64,000 bases of DNA, from the NCBI GenBank assembly GCA_020630875.1, contig JAHDIH010000001.1, positions 310,001 to 374,000 of the forward strand, given 5' to 3'. Origin of the DNA: Deltaproteobacteria bacterium (GTDB lineage Bacteria; Myxococcota_A; Polyangia; Haliangiales; Haliangiaceae). The stretch's first letter is position 1, and every line of letters begins with the position of its first letter. The translations under genes and the position numbers were made by a program. The notes beneath the pieces were generated by a model. The model saw nothing but the letters and a program-made list of their open reading frames with translations, was not told the origin of the DNA and ran no database searches. This document shows positions 10,431 through 21,216 of the stretch, in pieces.

Positions 10431-13400
10431 GTGTTAAAACTTTTATCCGGGATATTACTTTCATTTATTTTCTTGTCGTCGGTCAACACCGCCGATGCTG
10501 CGTGCTGGCCTGCGTGTACAGCGCCTGCGTGGTGTTGGAACAATCAGTGCGTTATGTGTACCAACAACAACCACTGTGCGGGCGATCCGGGAGGTCCCAT
10601 CTGTTCGGGGGGGCAATGCGTGACTTGCACTACGGATACCCATTGCGTCGGAAACCCTGCTGGGCCGGTATGCGACACTGCCAACAATCAGTGTGTTACG
10701 TGCATGTGGGACGCTCATTGTAACGGAAATCCCGCGGGACCGGTTTGCGACACTAGTACGAACAATTGCGTAGGCTGCCTCGATAGCAGTCATTGCCCCG
10801 ACACCGATTGCACGACTCGTGACTGCCTTGGTCAGAGTTGTCAAATCTTGATTACAGTAAATAGAGGCGACTCGTGCTTAGCTGGTCCTGGTCTTTGTAC
10901 GGGGCCTGCAGCGAACCCTGCGAATCAATGTGTGACGTGCTTTGACGACAGCGAAGTTCAAGATACGGGATGCTCCAGCGCGCAACCGCATTGCAGTGAC
11001 GCGGTTTCTCCTGGTCAGTGTCAGACCTGTGTTGACGATGTTGCTGGGACGGGGCTAGATAGTGGATGTTCCGCGCAATTGCCAATGTGCTTAGGAACCG
11101 GTGGAAATATCACTTGTGGTGAATGTGGTGCTTCGGCAGACTGCATGAACAACGCAAACGGTAACCTTTGCACAGGCAACAACACTTGTGGGTGCGCACT
11201 TGATGCAGATTGCGATAGCACGGACGTTTGTGACACGGGGAATGGAATTTGCCGAGATGGTGATCATGACGACGACGGCATTCCTGACACGATAGATATT
11301 GACGACGATGACGACGGAATTCCAGATATAGTAGAAGGCTATGGCCAAGACGGTTCGGCGGACGATGATGCCGATGGAACTCCAAACTGGGCGGATCCTG
11401 ATCACGCATTGAATGATGCCAATCATCCTTTGCACGGTGGCTGGGACTGGGATGGGGACGGAGTACCGAATCACCTCGACCTCGACAGTGACAACGATGG
11501 AATCTTGGATGCTGTGGAGGGACATGCAGACAACACCCACTACGACCAAAATGGAGATGGACATCTTGATACTATGACTGACGCAGACGGAGATGGACTT
11601 CGCCAGCAGGCGGATGCCGATGAGTCAGGAGTCGCAGCGCCAACTCCGGACATGGACGGCGACAACCATCCTGACTACTTGGATCTTGATACCGACGGCG
11701 ATAGCATTCCTGACGTGATTGAGGGGGGGAATACCGACACGAACAACGATGGTATGATTGACGTTGCGGACTCAGATGGTGATTCGATCATTGGGCCTGC
11801 TGACTTCGATGCTTCAGATAGCGACGACGATGGAATCGTCGCACCCGCAGATGGCTCTGAGTCAGGTAATCCGGTCATTGATCATGCAAGCGGAAGTGCT
11901 CCTGCTCCTGGAACTCAATTGACAGACACGGACTTGAATCAACGACCTGACTTTAGAGATGTTGACTCTGATGACGATGGCATCCCTGACTTTGTGGAAG
12001 GACAAGACGACAACGGCGACGGACAACCAGACATTGGTTGGCCACCAGCTGGGACCGATGCAGATGGCGATGGCTGGGATACTATGTTCGATCCGAGTGA
12101 GGGCGGCGCGGCTCCGGTGACCCCAGACCATGATGGAGATGCGGCACCTGACTATCAGGATATCGACAGTGACGACGATGGCTCTGGGGATGGAATTGAG
12201 AATCCAGGTCAAGGTGTAGGAGATGGCTCGGGCGATAGTGATGGAGACGGTTGGGTGGATCAAAGTGATACGGATCCCGAAGGCCACAGTGGACCATGGG
12301 ATACCTCAACACTTGCACCAGATGACAATGGCGATGGCGTGCCAGATTATTTGGATCCTAACTCTGGTGTTCCTGCGTACTCCGGTGGGGCACGTGCTTG
12401 CTCGAGTGGAGGAGGTGGGAATCTGATGCTGTTTCTAATCTTAGGATTCGGGCTGCTTCTAAAGAAAAGGCGACGCGCAAGCGTCGCCGCTGCTACTTTA
12501 GGGGCATTACTACTGTGCGAACCATCAGTAACGCTTGTTGAAGACGCGGATGCGCAATCCATTTTTTTAGATAGGTTCCGAGCTCCAAGTACTGTTGATG
12601 ATGCATTTGCTCTTCGTCGGCCACTGGTAGGAAAGCACCTGTCTTGGGGCGTTCAGCTCTACTTTGATTATGCCAACGATCCTCTCACAGTAGAGAGAAC
12701 CGCGGGAAATGCGAGCTCTGAGTTTGCACGAGTCGTTCAGCATCAAGTCAATATTACTGTCGGGGTGCATATCAACATCAAGGATCGATTCGTGCTCTTC
12801 GGTGGATTACCTGTGACTTGGATGACCGGGGACGAAAACTTAGCGGCCATGGGATTTCTTGAGCATGATAGCTTTGGCTTGTCGGACGCTTTCGCCGGAG
12901 CGAGAGCTCGACTAGTTGGACTTGATAGTGACGACTACGAAATTAGTGCGCAAGCGGCGGTCGCGTTTCCCTCCGCGGGTTCTTCTCAAACTTTTCGCGG
13001 TGACGAAGGAATAACGGTCGCCCCTGAGCTTCTTGCGGAATATCGAATCAACCAGAAAACATGGATTACGGCGGATCTTGGCTTGCGGCTTCGTCCATCG
13101 GCTCAGCAGGCGCTAAATCTTGAAGCCGGCCACGAGTTTACTTATGGTGCAGGGCTCGGTTATCGCTTCTGGCAAAAGAAAAGTAAGCCCGCCACTAAAG
13201 CCGTTGCTCATCTGCAAGTTTGGGGCTCCGCAGACTTATCTACCTCTGATGGCCTAGCTCTCGAGGCTCTGGCGGGCGCCCGCTATCATCATAATGGAAG
13301 GTGGATTTTTGGACTAGCCGCAGGCCCAGGCATCACTCGAGGGTTTGGTAGTCCAGACGTTCGCGTCATTGGGATGCTTGCTTACCGGCCGCGACACGGA

Positions 13401-14054
13401 AAAAAAGCACCTAAAAAGTCTGCTAAGCCCGCAGGCCCGGCGGACAGAGATAAAGATGGCATTCTCGATTCCGACGACACGTGTCCGGATAAGCCGGAAA
13501 CAATGAACGAATATAAAGATGACGATGGATGTCCTGATGATCCTGACCGCGACGATGATGGCATTTGGGATCGCGTAGATAACTGTCCCGATGAACCAGG
13601 CAAAGAAGAGTTTAACGGTTGCAACGAAAAACAAATGGTTACGATTGAGGACGGAAGACTGGCTATAATCGATAACGTTTATTTCAAGTACAACAAAGAT
13701 GTGATCTTAGAGAAGTCATACCCTTTGTTACGCAACGTTGCCAAAGTTCTTAATGCTCATACCGAAGTGACAATGGTGCATGTAGAAGGACATACTGATA
13801 CAAGAGGTAACGACGCATACAACAAAGACTTATCTCAGCGTCGAGCAGATTCCGTGGTTAGGTTCTTGGTCGAGGAGGGGGTGAACTCCTCGCGGCTTAA
13901 GGGCATCGGCTATGGAGAAGAACGTCCCAAAATTGAAAACGCGACCTCTAAGGATGAGCATGCTCAGAATCGACGGGTTGAGTTTAGACTTGTTGGTGGG
14001 GAGGGAATTACCAACCAACAGTCTGATGCTGGAAGCGATTCCGCAGATTTCTAA
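10431..14054 (+). CDS. Cys-rich / calcium-repeat surface protein fused to an OmpA-family barrel protein
   Basis: A 1207-residue protein built of distinct parts. A signal peptide (1-24, ending ADAA) is followed by a Cys-rich region (about 25-280) with repeated CVTC and NNQCV units. Next come many Asp-rich DxDxDG units (about 280-640), like thrombospondin type 3 calcium-binding repeats. Then a MYXO-CTERM-like tripartite segment: Cys657 in ACSSGGGG, a hydrophobic run (666-677) and KKRRR (678-682). It does not end there. A second hydrophobic run leads to ADA (706-708) and then a barrel-like domain starting IFLDRF, about 310 residues. Two more DxDxDG repeats (about 1003-1060) precede a C-terminal OmpA peptidoglycan-binding domain with the typical GHTD, Y-N-x2-LS-x2-RA and GYGEERP motifs. 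A strong terminator follows. An internal ATG at 12426 with an ideal Shine-Dalgarno could also give the OmpA part alone. Confidence 0.9.
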   Translation: MLKLLSGILLSFIFLSSVNTADAACWPACTAPAWCWNNQCVMCTNNNHCAGDPGGPICSGGQCVTCTTDTHCVGNPAGPVCDTANNQCVTCMWDAHCNGNPAGPVCDTSTNNCVGCLDSSHCPDTDCTTRDCLGQSCQILITVNRGDSCLAGPGLCTGPAANPANQCVTCFDDSEVQDTGCSSAQPHCSDAVSPGQCQTCVDDVAGTGLDSGCSAQLPMCLGTGGNITCGECGASADCMNNANGNLCTGNNTCGCALDADCDSTDVCDTGNGICRDGDHDDDGIPDTIDIDDDDDGIPDIVEGYGQDGSADDDADGTPNWADPDHALNDANHPLHGGWDWDGDGVPNHLDLDSDNDGILDAVEGHADNTHYDQNGDGHLDTMTDADGDGLRQQADADESGVAAPTPDMDGDNHPDYLDLDTDGDSIPDVIEGGNTDTNNDGMIDVADSDGDSIIGPADFDASDSDDDGIVAPADGSESGNPVIDHASGSAPAPGTQLTDTDLNQRPDFRDVDSDDDGIPDFVEGQDDNGDGQPDIGWPPAGTDADGDGWDTMFDPSEGGAAPVTPDHDGDAAPDYQDIDSDDDGSGDGIENPGQGVGDGSGDSDGDGWVDQSDTDPEGHSGPWDTSTLAPDDNGDGVPDYLDPNSGVPAYSGGARACSSGGGGNLMLFLILGFGLLLKKRRRASVAAATLGALLLCEPSVTLVEDADAQSIFLDRFRAPSTVDDAFALRRPLVGKHLSWGVQLYFDYANDPLTVERTAGNASSEFARVVQHQVNITVGVHINIKDRFVLFGGLPVTWMTGDENLAAMGFLEHDSFGLSDAFAGARARLVGLDSDDYEISAQAAVAFPSAGSSQTFRGDEGITVAPELLAEYRINQKTWITADLGLRLRPSAQQALNLEAGHEFTYGAGLGYRFWQKKSKPATKAVAHLQVWGSADLSTSDGLALEALAGARYHHNGRWIFGLAAGPGITRGFGSPDVRVIGMLAYRPRHGKKAPKKSAKPAGPADRDKDGILDSDDTCPDKPETMNEYKDDDGCPDDPDRDDDGIWDRVDNCPDEPGKEEFNGCNEKQMVTIEDGRLAIIDNVYFKYNKDVILEKSYPLLRNVAKVLNAHTEVTMVHVEGHTDTRGNDAYNKDLSQRRADSVVRFLVEEGVNSSRLKGIGYGEERPKIENATSKDEHAQNRRVEFRLVGGEGITNQQSDAGSDSADF
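12408..12428 (+). promoter_or_regulatory. Possible internal ribosome binding site and start (GGAGGAGG, ATG 12426)
   Basis: GGAGGAGG at 12408-12415 lies 10 bases before an in-frame ATG (codon 666). Initiation here would give a 542-residue OmpA protein beginning with a hydrophobic run, KKRRR, a second hydrophobic run and an ADA cleavage site. The same bases encode a Ser-Gly-Gly-Gly-Gly stretch, so the match may be a coincidence of glycine codons. Confidence 0.35.
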
Positions 14055-14072
14055 TTTACACGGTTGAAATAG

Positions 14073-14106
14073 AAACGGCTCTCTTTTTCGGGAGAGCCGT
14101 TTTTTA
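14073..14106 (+). terminator. Rho-independent terminator after the OmpA fusion gene
   Basis: An 11-bp perfect stem (AAACGGCTCTC at 14073-14083, GAGAGCCGTTT at 14092-14102) with an 8-base loop runs into a T tract. It begins 18 bases after the stop codon. Confidence 0.9.
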
Positions 14107-14116
14107 TTGGATTTGC

Positions 14117-14154
14117 AAAACAAAAAAATGGACCTCTAGAGAGAGGGCCATTTT
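14117..14154 (-). terminator. Terminator of the small minus-strand gene
   Basis: Arms AAAATGGACCTCT (14125-14137) and AGAGGGCCATTTT (14142-14154) pair with one mismatch around a 4-base loop. On the minus strand the stem is followed by TTT, G, TTTT. It lies just beyond the stop of the 55-codon gene, which supports that gene being real. It could also act weakly on the plus strand. Confidence 0.65.
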
Positions 14155-14166
14155 GGTTTGATAGCG

Positions 14167-14334
14167 TTAGCTAACTAGTTTGTGCCAGCGTTCGTTTCTT
14201 TTACGTTGGTGGCCTGAAACGAGCTCATCGTTCACGCAGCCGAGGTATTCCTCATCGTGTGGATAAGACCAGACGACGCTTTCTTGTTTGAATTTCTTTT
14301 GGTTGAAACGTTGTTTTCTATTGTTGTTGGTCAT
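14167..14334 (-). CDS. Small basic protein of 55 residues, unknown function
   Basis: Reading the minus strand from ATG at 14334 gives a 55-residue protein that ends with TAA at 14167. A Shine-Dalgarno AAGGA (plus-strand 14341-14345) lies six bases before the ATG, a terminator follows the stop, and a 14-bp palindrome (14353-14366) lies just upstream. The first 18 residues are Lys/Arg/Asn/Gln-rich without any acidic residue until Glu18. The middle is VVWSYPHDEEYLGC, and the C-terminal third is again basic (HQRKRNERWHK). There is no signal peptide or membrane segment. Such a composition fits an RNA- or ribosome-binding protein, but that is inference; I recognise no family. It fills most of what would otherwise be a 480-base empty region between two plus-strand genes. 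Confidence 0.6.
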   Translation of the reverse strand: MTNNNRKQRFNQKKFKQESVVWSYPHDEEYLGCVNDELVSGHQRKRNERWHKLVS

Positions 14335-14352
14335 AATTGTTCCTTGGTGTCT

Positions 14353-14366
14353 AGTAGTGCACTACT
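14353..14366. promoter_or_regulatory. 14-bp perfect palindrome upstream of the small minus-strand gene
   Basis: AGTAGTGCACTACT is self-complementary and lies 19-32 bases before the ATG of the 55-codon gene. A further ACTACT half-site is at 14382-14387. It could be an operator. The remaining intergenic sequence to 14539 shows an unattached TAGGAGGG (14393-14400) and nothing else I can name. Confidence 0.4.
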
Positions 14367-14539
14367 CATGCCAACTTCTAAACTACTGAAACTAGGAGGG
14401 CTTACTGCGTCAGAAGTGCGCATATGATTTCCAGGTGCGCAATCGATGTGAAAAATGGAATGAATGAATTCTCATGCAGTGAATGGTCTTCGTTTGTTCG
14501 TGACGTTGCAATTACGTTTCTCATTAAAGAAACTGCCTT

Positions 14540-16051
14540 GTGTCCAAAATTAAACGACTGCTTGTAGCTAACCGTGGAGAAATTGCAATCCGAGTAATGC
14601 GAACGTGTCGTGAGATGGGGATTGAAACCGTCGCGGTGCATAGCGATACCGACAAAGCGGCACTTCACGTTCAATACGCTGACTACAGTTACTCTCTAGG
14701 AGGAACTACTGCTGCTGAGAGTTATCTTCTGATCGACAAAATACTCGAAGCTTGCCGAGTGACCGGTGCTGACTCTGTACATCCAGGCTATGGGTTTCTT
14801 TCCGAAAACCCTTTGTTTGTAGAAGCTTGCGAAAAAGCAGGGATTCTCTTTGTTGGACCAAGTGCCGACTCGATGCGCGTGATGGGATCCAAGACTGATG
14901 CGCGTGCCGCGGTAACGAAAGCGGGGACTCCAGTGGTTCCAGGCAGTAACGGTCCAGAAGGACAGGGATTTCCAAATGCGGCGAGCGCGCTTGCGGCCGC
15001 CAAAGGTATTGGCTTTCCCGTGCTGATAAAGGCTGCAGCTGGTGGCGGAGGAAAAGGAATGCGTCTGGTCTCGGAAGAGTCCGATTTCTCAAATGCGTTT
15101 GATGGCGCCAAACGTGAAGCGAAAAGCTCATTTGGAGATGATCGCGTCTACGTCGAAAAAGCAATAATCAAACCGCGTCACATTGAAATACAAGTGTTTG
15201 CGGATACCCAAGGGAACGTCATACATCTTGGCGAGCGCGACTGTTCTATTCAACGCCGTCATCAAAAGGTCGTCGAAGAAGCACCGTCGGTTGCTGTGGA
15301 CGATGCCCTTAGGGAAAAAATGGGAAAAGCGGCAGTAGCCGCGGCAACATCTTGCGATTACGTAGGAGCCGGGACGGTGGAGTTTCTTCTTGCCGACAAT
15401 GGAGAGTTTTACTTCCTTGAAATGAATACTCGGCTGCAAGTGGAACATCCAGTGACTGAAATGATCTATGGAGTCGACTTAGTGCAATGGCAGATCGAGG
15501 TGGCAGAAGGGAAACCTTTGCGCTACAGCCAATCGGAGATCTCGCAAATGCGTCGCGGTTGGGCTCTAGAGTGCAGAATTTACGCCGAGGATTCGGTTCG
15601 TTTTATGCCTTCTCCAGGCAAGATTCTCGGATTGGTAGAACCAGGTGGTCCGTACGTAAGAAACGACTGTGGGGTGTACGAAGGAGGCGAGGTTTCCGTA
15701 TATTACGACCCCATGATTTCTAAACTCATTGTATGGGCTGACACGAGACTCGGAGCTATCGCGAGAATGAAAAGAGCCCTCCATGAGTACGAACTCGTTG
15801 GAATTCAAACGAATATTTCTTTTCATATTTCATTACTGAGCAATCAGTTGTTCGTAGACGGACAATACGACACTGGTTTTCTCGACAGAGAACATCCTGA
15901 GCTTTTAAACGCCGTCTTAGAGCAACCTGGTGAGACTGCAGCGCGTGCAGCGGTGCTATTGGCGAACAAGGCTGATAACCGCCCTTCAATCAAATTCAAA
16001 CAGCCTCAAAAAGCGAGTGGCTGGCGGAATTTTTCAAGTTGGCGGCAATAA
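14540..16051 (+). CDS. accC: Biotin carboxylase subunit (AccC-type)
   Basis: A 503-residue ATP-grasp enzyme that carboxylates biotin, the first half-reaction of acetyl-CoA or another acyl-CoA carboxylase. The N-terminus has VANRGEIA and later HPGYGFLSEN. The glycine-rich ATP loop is GGGGKGMR (168-175). The catalytic metal/base region is EMNTRLQVEHP (294-304), with the conserved Glu, Asn and Arg. The start is GTG at 14540. It is about 50 residues longer than E. coli AccC; the extra C-terminal tail is basic and Gln/Ser-rich. No biotin carrier (accB) or carboxyltransferase gene is next to it, so whether it serves fatty-acid synthesis or an acyl-CoA carboxylase is open. A possible -10 (TAAAGA, 14525-14530) lies nine bases before the GTG. 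Confidence 0.93.
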   Translation: MSKIKRLLVANRGEIAIRVMRTCREMGIETVAVHSDTDKAALHVQYADYSYSLGGTTAAESYLLIDKILEACRVTGADSVHPGYGFLSENPLFVEACEKAGILFVGPSADSMRVMGSKTDARAAVTKAGTPVVPGSNGPEGQGFPNAASALAAAKGIGFPVLIKAAAGGGGKGMRLVSEESDFSNAFDGAKREAKSSFGDDRVYVEKAIIKPRHIEIQVFADTQGNVIHLGERDCSIQRRHQKVVEEAPSVAVDDALREKMGKAAVAAATSCDYVGAGTVEFLLADNGEFYFLEMNTRLQVEHPVTEMIYGVDLVQWQIEVAEGKPLRYSQSEISQMRRGWALECRIYAEDSVRFMPSPGKILGLVEPGGPYVRNDCGVYEGGEVSVYYDPMISKLIVWADTRLGAIARMKRALHEYELVGIQTNISFHISLLSNQLFVDGQYDTGFLDREHPELLNAVLEQPGETAARAAVLLANKADNRPSIKFKQPQKASGWRNFSSWRQ

Positions 16052-16085
16052 ATCCAAACGAATTTCATCGTAGAGCTAAAACTGT

Positions 16086-17758
<1,673 letters not shown>

Positions 17759-17798
17759 CGGATGTTGATTCTCGCCAGATGAACAAAGTTCACTGTGG

Positions 17799-17826
17799 TT
17801 GTTGACATTTGAATCCTGTTTAGAAT
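17799..17826 (+). promoter_or_regulatory. Predicted promoter upstream of rpoN
   Basis: TTGTTG (17799-17804), a 16-bp spacer and TAGAAT (17821-17826, five of six matches to consensus). This would give a leader of about 160 bases before the rpoN ATG at 17992. The leader contains an AAAGGAACC and a 20-codon reading frame (ATG near 17873) but nothing I can name as a riboswitch. No -24/-12 element is seen. Confidence 0.4.
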
Positions 17827-17991
17827 GTGGTGATCGTCGTCACATCCAAAGGAACCTCATAAGTCAAGAACAATGCAATATCTAGGCCAGATTTACGATC
17901 TTGCTTTACTGCAGCCACGGTCCCGCGTATCCTAGAAGATGAGGGGTGAGCTTACTAGATGTAACTTGCTGATATCCAAAGGGTAATAATC

Positions 17992-19437
17992 ATGGCGATG
18001 GAAATGCGACTACAACAAAAATTATCTCAGCAACTGGTGATGACACCTCAGTTGCAGCAGGCAATCAAGCTCTTGCAACTGTCCAGAATGGAGCTAGCGG
18101 AAGTTGTTCAACAGGAAATTCTTGAGAACCCGATGCTCGAGGATACCAACGACGCTCGGCTGGCTGAAACCCTAGACAGGGCTCCAGGGTCTACGGGAGG
18201 TCCTGAAGATCAACCAGAACGTAAGGACAAGACGCAAGAGGTTCAAGGCGAGGTTCGAAACGAGATCGATTGGGAAAACTATCTCAATAGTTATCAAATG
18301 GCGGGGCAAGGTACGGGAGGAGTGAATCGTTCGGCAAACGACATGCCATCACTGGAGTCTACACTGTCTAGTGCTCCTTCACTTTACGATCATTTGGGAT
18401 TCCAACTGATGATGACTACACTCTCTGATCGCCAAAAAGAGATCGGTATGGTCTTGATTGGAAGTATCGATCCTAACGGCTATCTAAAGGACTTCGACTC
18501 TGGATTTTTGATGGAGGAGTTTGAGTGCACGGGAGACGATGTGGAAGAGGTTATCGAAACCGTGCAGTCGTTTGACCCGATTGGAGTAGGCGCGCGAAGC
18601 TTGGCGGAGTGCTTATTGATTCAAGCGATTCACCAAGGGCAAGATGATGACGTACTTGTGAAAATCATTAAGTCTCACCTAGGCAATATCGAGAAGCGGT
18701 CGTTTCCAACCATCGCCAAGGACCTGGATGAGCCCTTGGAAGAAATTTACGAAGCGGTGAAAGTAATTATGTCGTTTGATCCTCGACCTGGTCGACAGTA
18801 TGCCGCTGACGACGCTCGTTACATTACGCCGGATGTCTATATTCATAAGGTTGATAACGATTACTTTGTAATTCCTAATGACGACGGATTGCCTAAGTTA
18901 AAGATTTCCAACTACTACAAATCCGCTTTAGCTAAAAACGACAATGCCAAAGAGTACGTTCAGGATAAAATGCGTAGTGCCCAATGGCTTATTCGTTCGA
19001 TTCAGCAAAGGCAGCGGACCATCATTAAGGTAACAGAGTCTATTTTGAAGTTTCAGCGAGAATTCTTCGAAAAGGGAATCACCCACCTTAAACCACTAAT
19101 TCTCAAGGACGTTGCAGAAGATATCGGAATGCACGAATCGACGATTTCCCGAGTTACTACTGCAAAGTACGTTCATTCCCCTCAAGGGATTTTCGAGCTC
19201 AAGTACTTTTTTAACTCTTCCATTTCTAGAAACAACGGCGACGATATGGCTTCGCAAGCCGTTAAAAACAAGATCAAAAAACTGATTGGTAGCGAGGATG
19301 GTAAAAAGCCACTCTCGGATCAAAAGTTAGCTACGCTCCTTAAAGAAGACGGTATTGACATTGCGAGGCGTACTGTCGCTAAGTACAGAGAACAACTTGG
19401 AATATTATCGTCTTCCAAGCGCAAAAAAATGTTTTAA
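17992..19437 (+). CDS. rpoN: RNA polymerase sigma-54 factor
   Basis: A 481-residue sigma factor that directs RNA polymerase to -24/-12 promoters and needs an AAA+ activator to open them. The Gln/Leu-rich region I is at residues 1-50 (QLVMTPQLQQAIKLLQLS, then LEENPML-type ILENPMLED). An acidic region II follows, then the core-binding domain, a helix-turn-helix near 375-400 (IGMHESTISRV) and the diagnostic RpoN box ARRTVAKYRE (458-467). The full length is normal. It precedes hpf by 55 bases, the order seen in many proteobacteria. AAAGGG eight bases before ATG is a usable Shine-Dalgarno. Sigma-54 commonly controls development and motility in myxobacteria. Confidence 0.98.
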   Translation: MAMEMRLQQKLSQQLVMTPQLQQAIKLLQLSRMELAEVVQQEILENPMLEDTNDARLAETLDRAPGSTGGPEDQPERKDKTQEVQGEVRNEIDWENYLNSYQMAGQGTGGVNRSANDMPSLESTLSSAPSLYDHLGFQLMMTTLSDRQKEIGMVLIGSIDPNGYLKDFDSGFLMEEFECTGDDVEEVIETVQSFDPIGVGARSLAECLLIQAIHQGQDDDVLVKIIKSHLGNIEKRSFPTIAKDLDEPLEEIYEAVKVIMSFDPRPGRQYAADDARYITPDVYIHKVDNDYFVIPNDDGLPKLKISNYYKSALAKNDNAKEYVQDKMRSAQWLIRSIQQRQRTIIKVTESILKFQREFFEKGITHLKPLILKDVAEDIGMHESTISRVTTAKYVHSPQGIFELKYFFNSSISRNNGDDMASQAVKNKIKKLIGSEDGKKPLSDQKLATLLKEDGIDIARRTVAKYREQLGILSSSKRKKMF

Positions 19438-19492
19438 CCCGCAGCAATCGCTCCATCGAAAATGATACACTTAGTATCCTTAGGAGGGGAAT

Positions 19493-20044
19493 ATGCAATT
19501 TAAGGTTAATTTCAAGCAGATGGAAGCCACGGACGCGCTTAAGAGTTATGCGCGTGAGAAGATGGAACGAGTCCAAAAGTACTTCACGGATCCTATTTCC
19601 GTGAGCGTAAGAATGAGCGCTGAGAAACGTCGTCATACGGTCGATGTTGGGGTCCAGTTAACTAATGGTTTTTCAGTTGCTGGTAGTGAGACAACAGAAA
19701 ATATGTACTCCTCTATCGATATGGTCGTCGCTAAGCTTGAACGGCAAATTCGACGCTACAAGGATAAACTAAAGAGTAAGCGTCATGTTGCGGCGCCAAT
19801 TGCATCCTTGAGGGTTCCGCATACCGTTTTTGAGCAAGCTACTGATGCCGCTGGAGACAATTCCGCGCCTAGTGTCACGGTAAAGCGTGAAGACTTTGAC
19901 GCCATGCCAATGACGGTCCCTGACGCGGTGATGCAGATGAATTTGAACCATCAGCAGTTTTTGGTTTTCAGAAATAGCGAAACGAAGGCCGTTAACGTGC
20001 TTTATCGTCGAGAAGAGAATATCTACGGTTTGATTGAAACCTAA
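19493..20044 (+). CDS. hpf: Long-form ribosome hibernation promoting factor
   Basis: A 183-residue protein that binds the 30S subunit and dimerises 70S ribosomes into inactive 100S particles under starvation. The N-terminal HPF/RaiA fold spans about 1-100 (KVNFKQMEATDALKSYAREK, then basic IRRYKDKLKSKR). The C-terminal dimerisation domain spans about 125-183 (VKREDFDAMPMTVPDAVMQM, then FLVFRNSET and VLYRREENIYGLIE), so this is the long form. The start is supported by a strong AGGAGGGG just before ATG. It is downstream of rpoN, as is usual, but ptsN-type PTS genes that often follow are absent here. Confidence 0.96.
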   Translation: MQFKVNFKQMEATDALKSYAREKMERVQKYFTDPISVSVRMSAEKRRHTVDVGVQLTNGFSVAGSETTENMYSSIDMVVAKLERQIRRYKDKLKSKRHVAAPIASLRVPHTVFEQATDAAGDNSAPSVTVKREDFDAMPMTVPDAVMQMNLNHQQFLVFRNSETKAVNVLYRREENIYGLIET

Positions 20045-20062
20045 ACCTCGCGGCCTTAGTAT
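20034..20062 (+). promoter_or_regulatory. Predicted leaderless promoter of nagZ
   Basis: TTGAAA (20034-20039), a 17-bp spacer and TAGTAT (20057-20062). The -10 ends seven bases before ATG 20070, so transcription should start on or next to the start codon. The promoter overlaps the 3' end of hpf. No Shine-Dalgarno is present. Confidence 0.55.
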
Positions 20063-20069
20063 GAGCTAG

Positions 20070-21140
20070 ATGGAAGCTTTAATAGGACAGTCGCTTTGGG
20101 TTGGTTACGAAGAACCGCTGCCACCTGATTGGCTGTTGCAGCAGATTAGCAAAGGTTGGGTTGGAGCAGTGATTCTGTTTGCGCGCAACATACCCAAGAC
20201 TGCCAACGGTGATGCGGATCTAGCTAAGCTTGTAGAAATTACCGATACACTTCACTTAGCAGCAGAAGAGGGGGAGCAACCGCCGCTTTGGATTGCCATT
20301 GATCAAGAGGGCGGCTTGGTCCAACGTATTAAGAAACCTCTCCCTCACTGGCCGCCTATGGGCGTACTCGCAGGATGTGAGCAGCAAACTGCCTACGACG
20401 TTGGGTTTGCGATGGGGCTTGAGCTGGGACATCTAGGAATTGACGTGAGCTTTGCTCCGGTGCTTGACGTAAATACCAACGCTGCGAATCCAATTATCGG
20501 TACTCGGGCATTTTCATCAGACCCGAAGGAAGCGAGCGCCTTGGCTTTGGCCTATGCTCACGGATTACGAGATAACAATATCGTTCCTTGCGGAAAGCAT
20601 TTTCCGGGACACGGCGATACGGATGTTGATAGTCACCTCGCGTTACCAAAGGTCCTCCATGATAAGGACCGATTCGAAGAAGTCGAACTTCATCCGTTTA
20701 AAGAGGCGATAAAACAAGATATCGAAATGTTAATGACAGCGCATATCTTAATTCCTTCGATGGACGAAAAATGGCCAGCGACCCTTTCTAGTGCGATTAT
20801 TAGTGATCTTTTACGCGGTAAACTTGGCTATAGTGGGCTGGTAGTAAGTGACGACATCGAAATGAAGGCCATCGCAGACAACTACGGCTTTGGTGAAGCC
20901 TCGGAGAGGGCTATTCGCGTAGGTTGCGATGTAGTTCTTTTGTGTAAAAAACGCGAGGTACAAGAAGAAGTTCGGGCGCACCTAATCCATAGACTCCAAA
21001 ATGATAAGGAACTGACGCAGCGTTTTCTTGAAGCAAACGACAGAATTGTGTCGGCTAAAGAGGACTGGATCGAAAGCCAAGGAGAGTTGGATGAGTTGGT
21101 TTTGCAAGAGCACGAGACCCTTCGGGAGCAGATAAGCTAA
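20070..21140 (+). CDS. nagZ: Beta-N-acetylhexosaminidase (GH3), peptidoglycan recycling
   Basis: A 356-residue cytoplasmic glycosidase that removes N-acetylglucosamine from GlcNAc-anhydroMurNAc muropeptides during cell-wall recycling. The GH3 N-terminal motif AIDQEGGLVQRI is followed by the NagZ signature KHFPGHGDTDVDSH (176-189), which contains the acid/base His-Asp dyad of this family. The likely nucleophile is Asp261 in VVSDDIEMKAI. No signal peptide is visible, which fits a cytoplasmic NagZ. The size agrees with the single-domain NagZ enzymes. Together with the PBP1a, GT51 and M23 genes elsewhere in the window it adds to a peptidoglycan theme, though it is not in the same operon. Confidence 0.95.
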   Translation: MEALIGQSLWVGYEEPLPPDWLLQQISKGWVGAVILFARNIPKTANGDADLAKLVEITDTLHLAAEEGEQPPLWIAIDQEGGLVQRIKKPLPHWPPMGVLAGCEQQTAYDVGFAMGLELGHLGIDVSFAPVLDVNTNAANPIIGTRAFSSDPKEASALALAYAHGLRDNNIVPCGKHFPGHGDTDVDSHLALPKVLHDKDRFEEVELHPFKEAIKQDIEMLMTAHILIPSMDEKWPATLSSAIISDLLRGKLGYSGLVVSDDIEMKAIADNYGFGEASERAIRVGCDVVLLCKKREVQEEVRAHLIHRLQNDKELTQRFLEANDRIVSAKEDWIESQGELDELVLQEHETLREQIS

Positions 21141-21176
21141 CGGAGTCCGGCGAAGCGTTCGGTTTGTTGCGGACTG

Positions 21177-21205
21177 TTGTGGTGAAACCCGACACCACGT
21201 ATTAT
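21177..21205 (+). promoter_or_regulatory. Predicted promoter of the MoxR operon with an inverted repeat
   Basis: TTGTGG (21177-21182), a 17-bp spacer and TATTAT (21200-21205), with an alternative TATACT at 21203-21208. Start of transcription would be within about five bases of the GTG at 21217. GTGGTG (21179-21184) and CACCAC (21193-21198) form an inverted repeat between the two boxes, a possible operator. Confidence 0.5.
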
Positions 21206-21216
21206 ACTTTCGAGTT

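Noticed and set aside
11091-11564. 157-codon minus-strand frame rich in Val/Ile
   Set aside because: It is the antisense of Asp-rich codons (GAT/GAC read as ATC/GTC), so the hydrophobic look is an artefact.
11260-12360. Repetitive GATGGCGATG-like DNA, considered as a tandem DNA repeat or CRISPR
   Set aside because: It is explained by codons of the Asp/Gly calcium-binding repeats; spacing is irregular and there are no spacers.
14393-14400. Strong TAGGAGGG in the accC upstream region
   Set aside because: No ATG, GTG or TTG in a useful frame within 5-12 bases, so no gene can be assigned to it.
17759-17991. Riboswitch or sigma-54 promoter in front of rpoN
   Set aside because: No recognisable riboswitch fold and no TGGCAC-N5-TTGC element; only a sigma-70-like promoter was seen.
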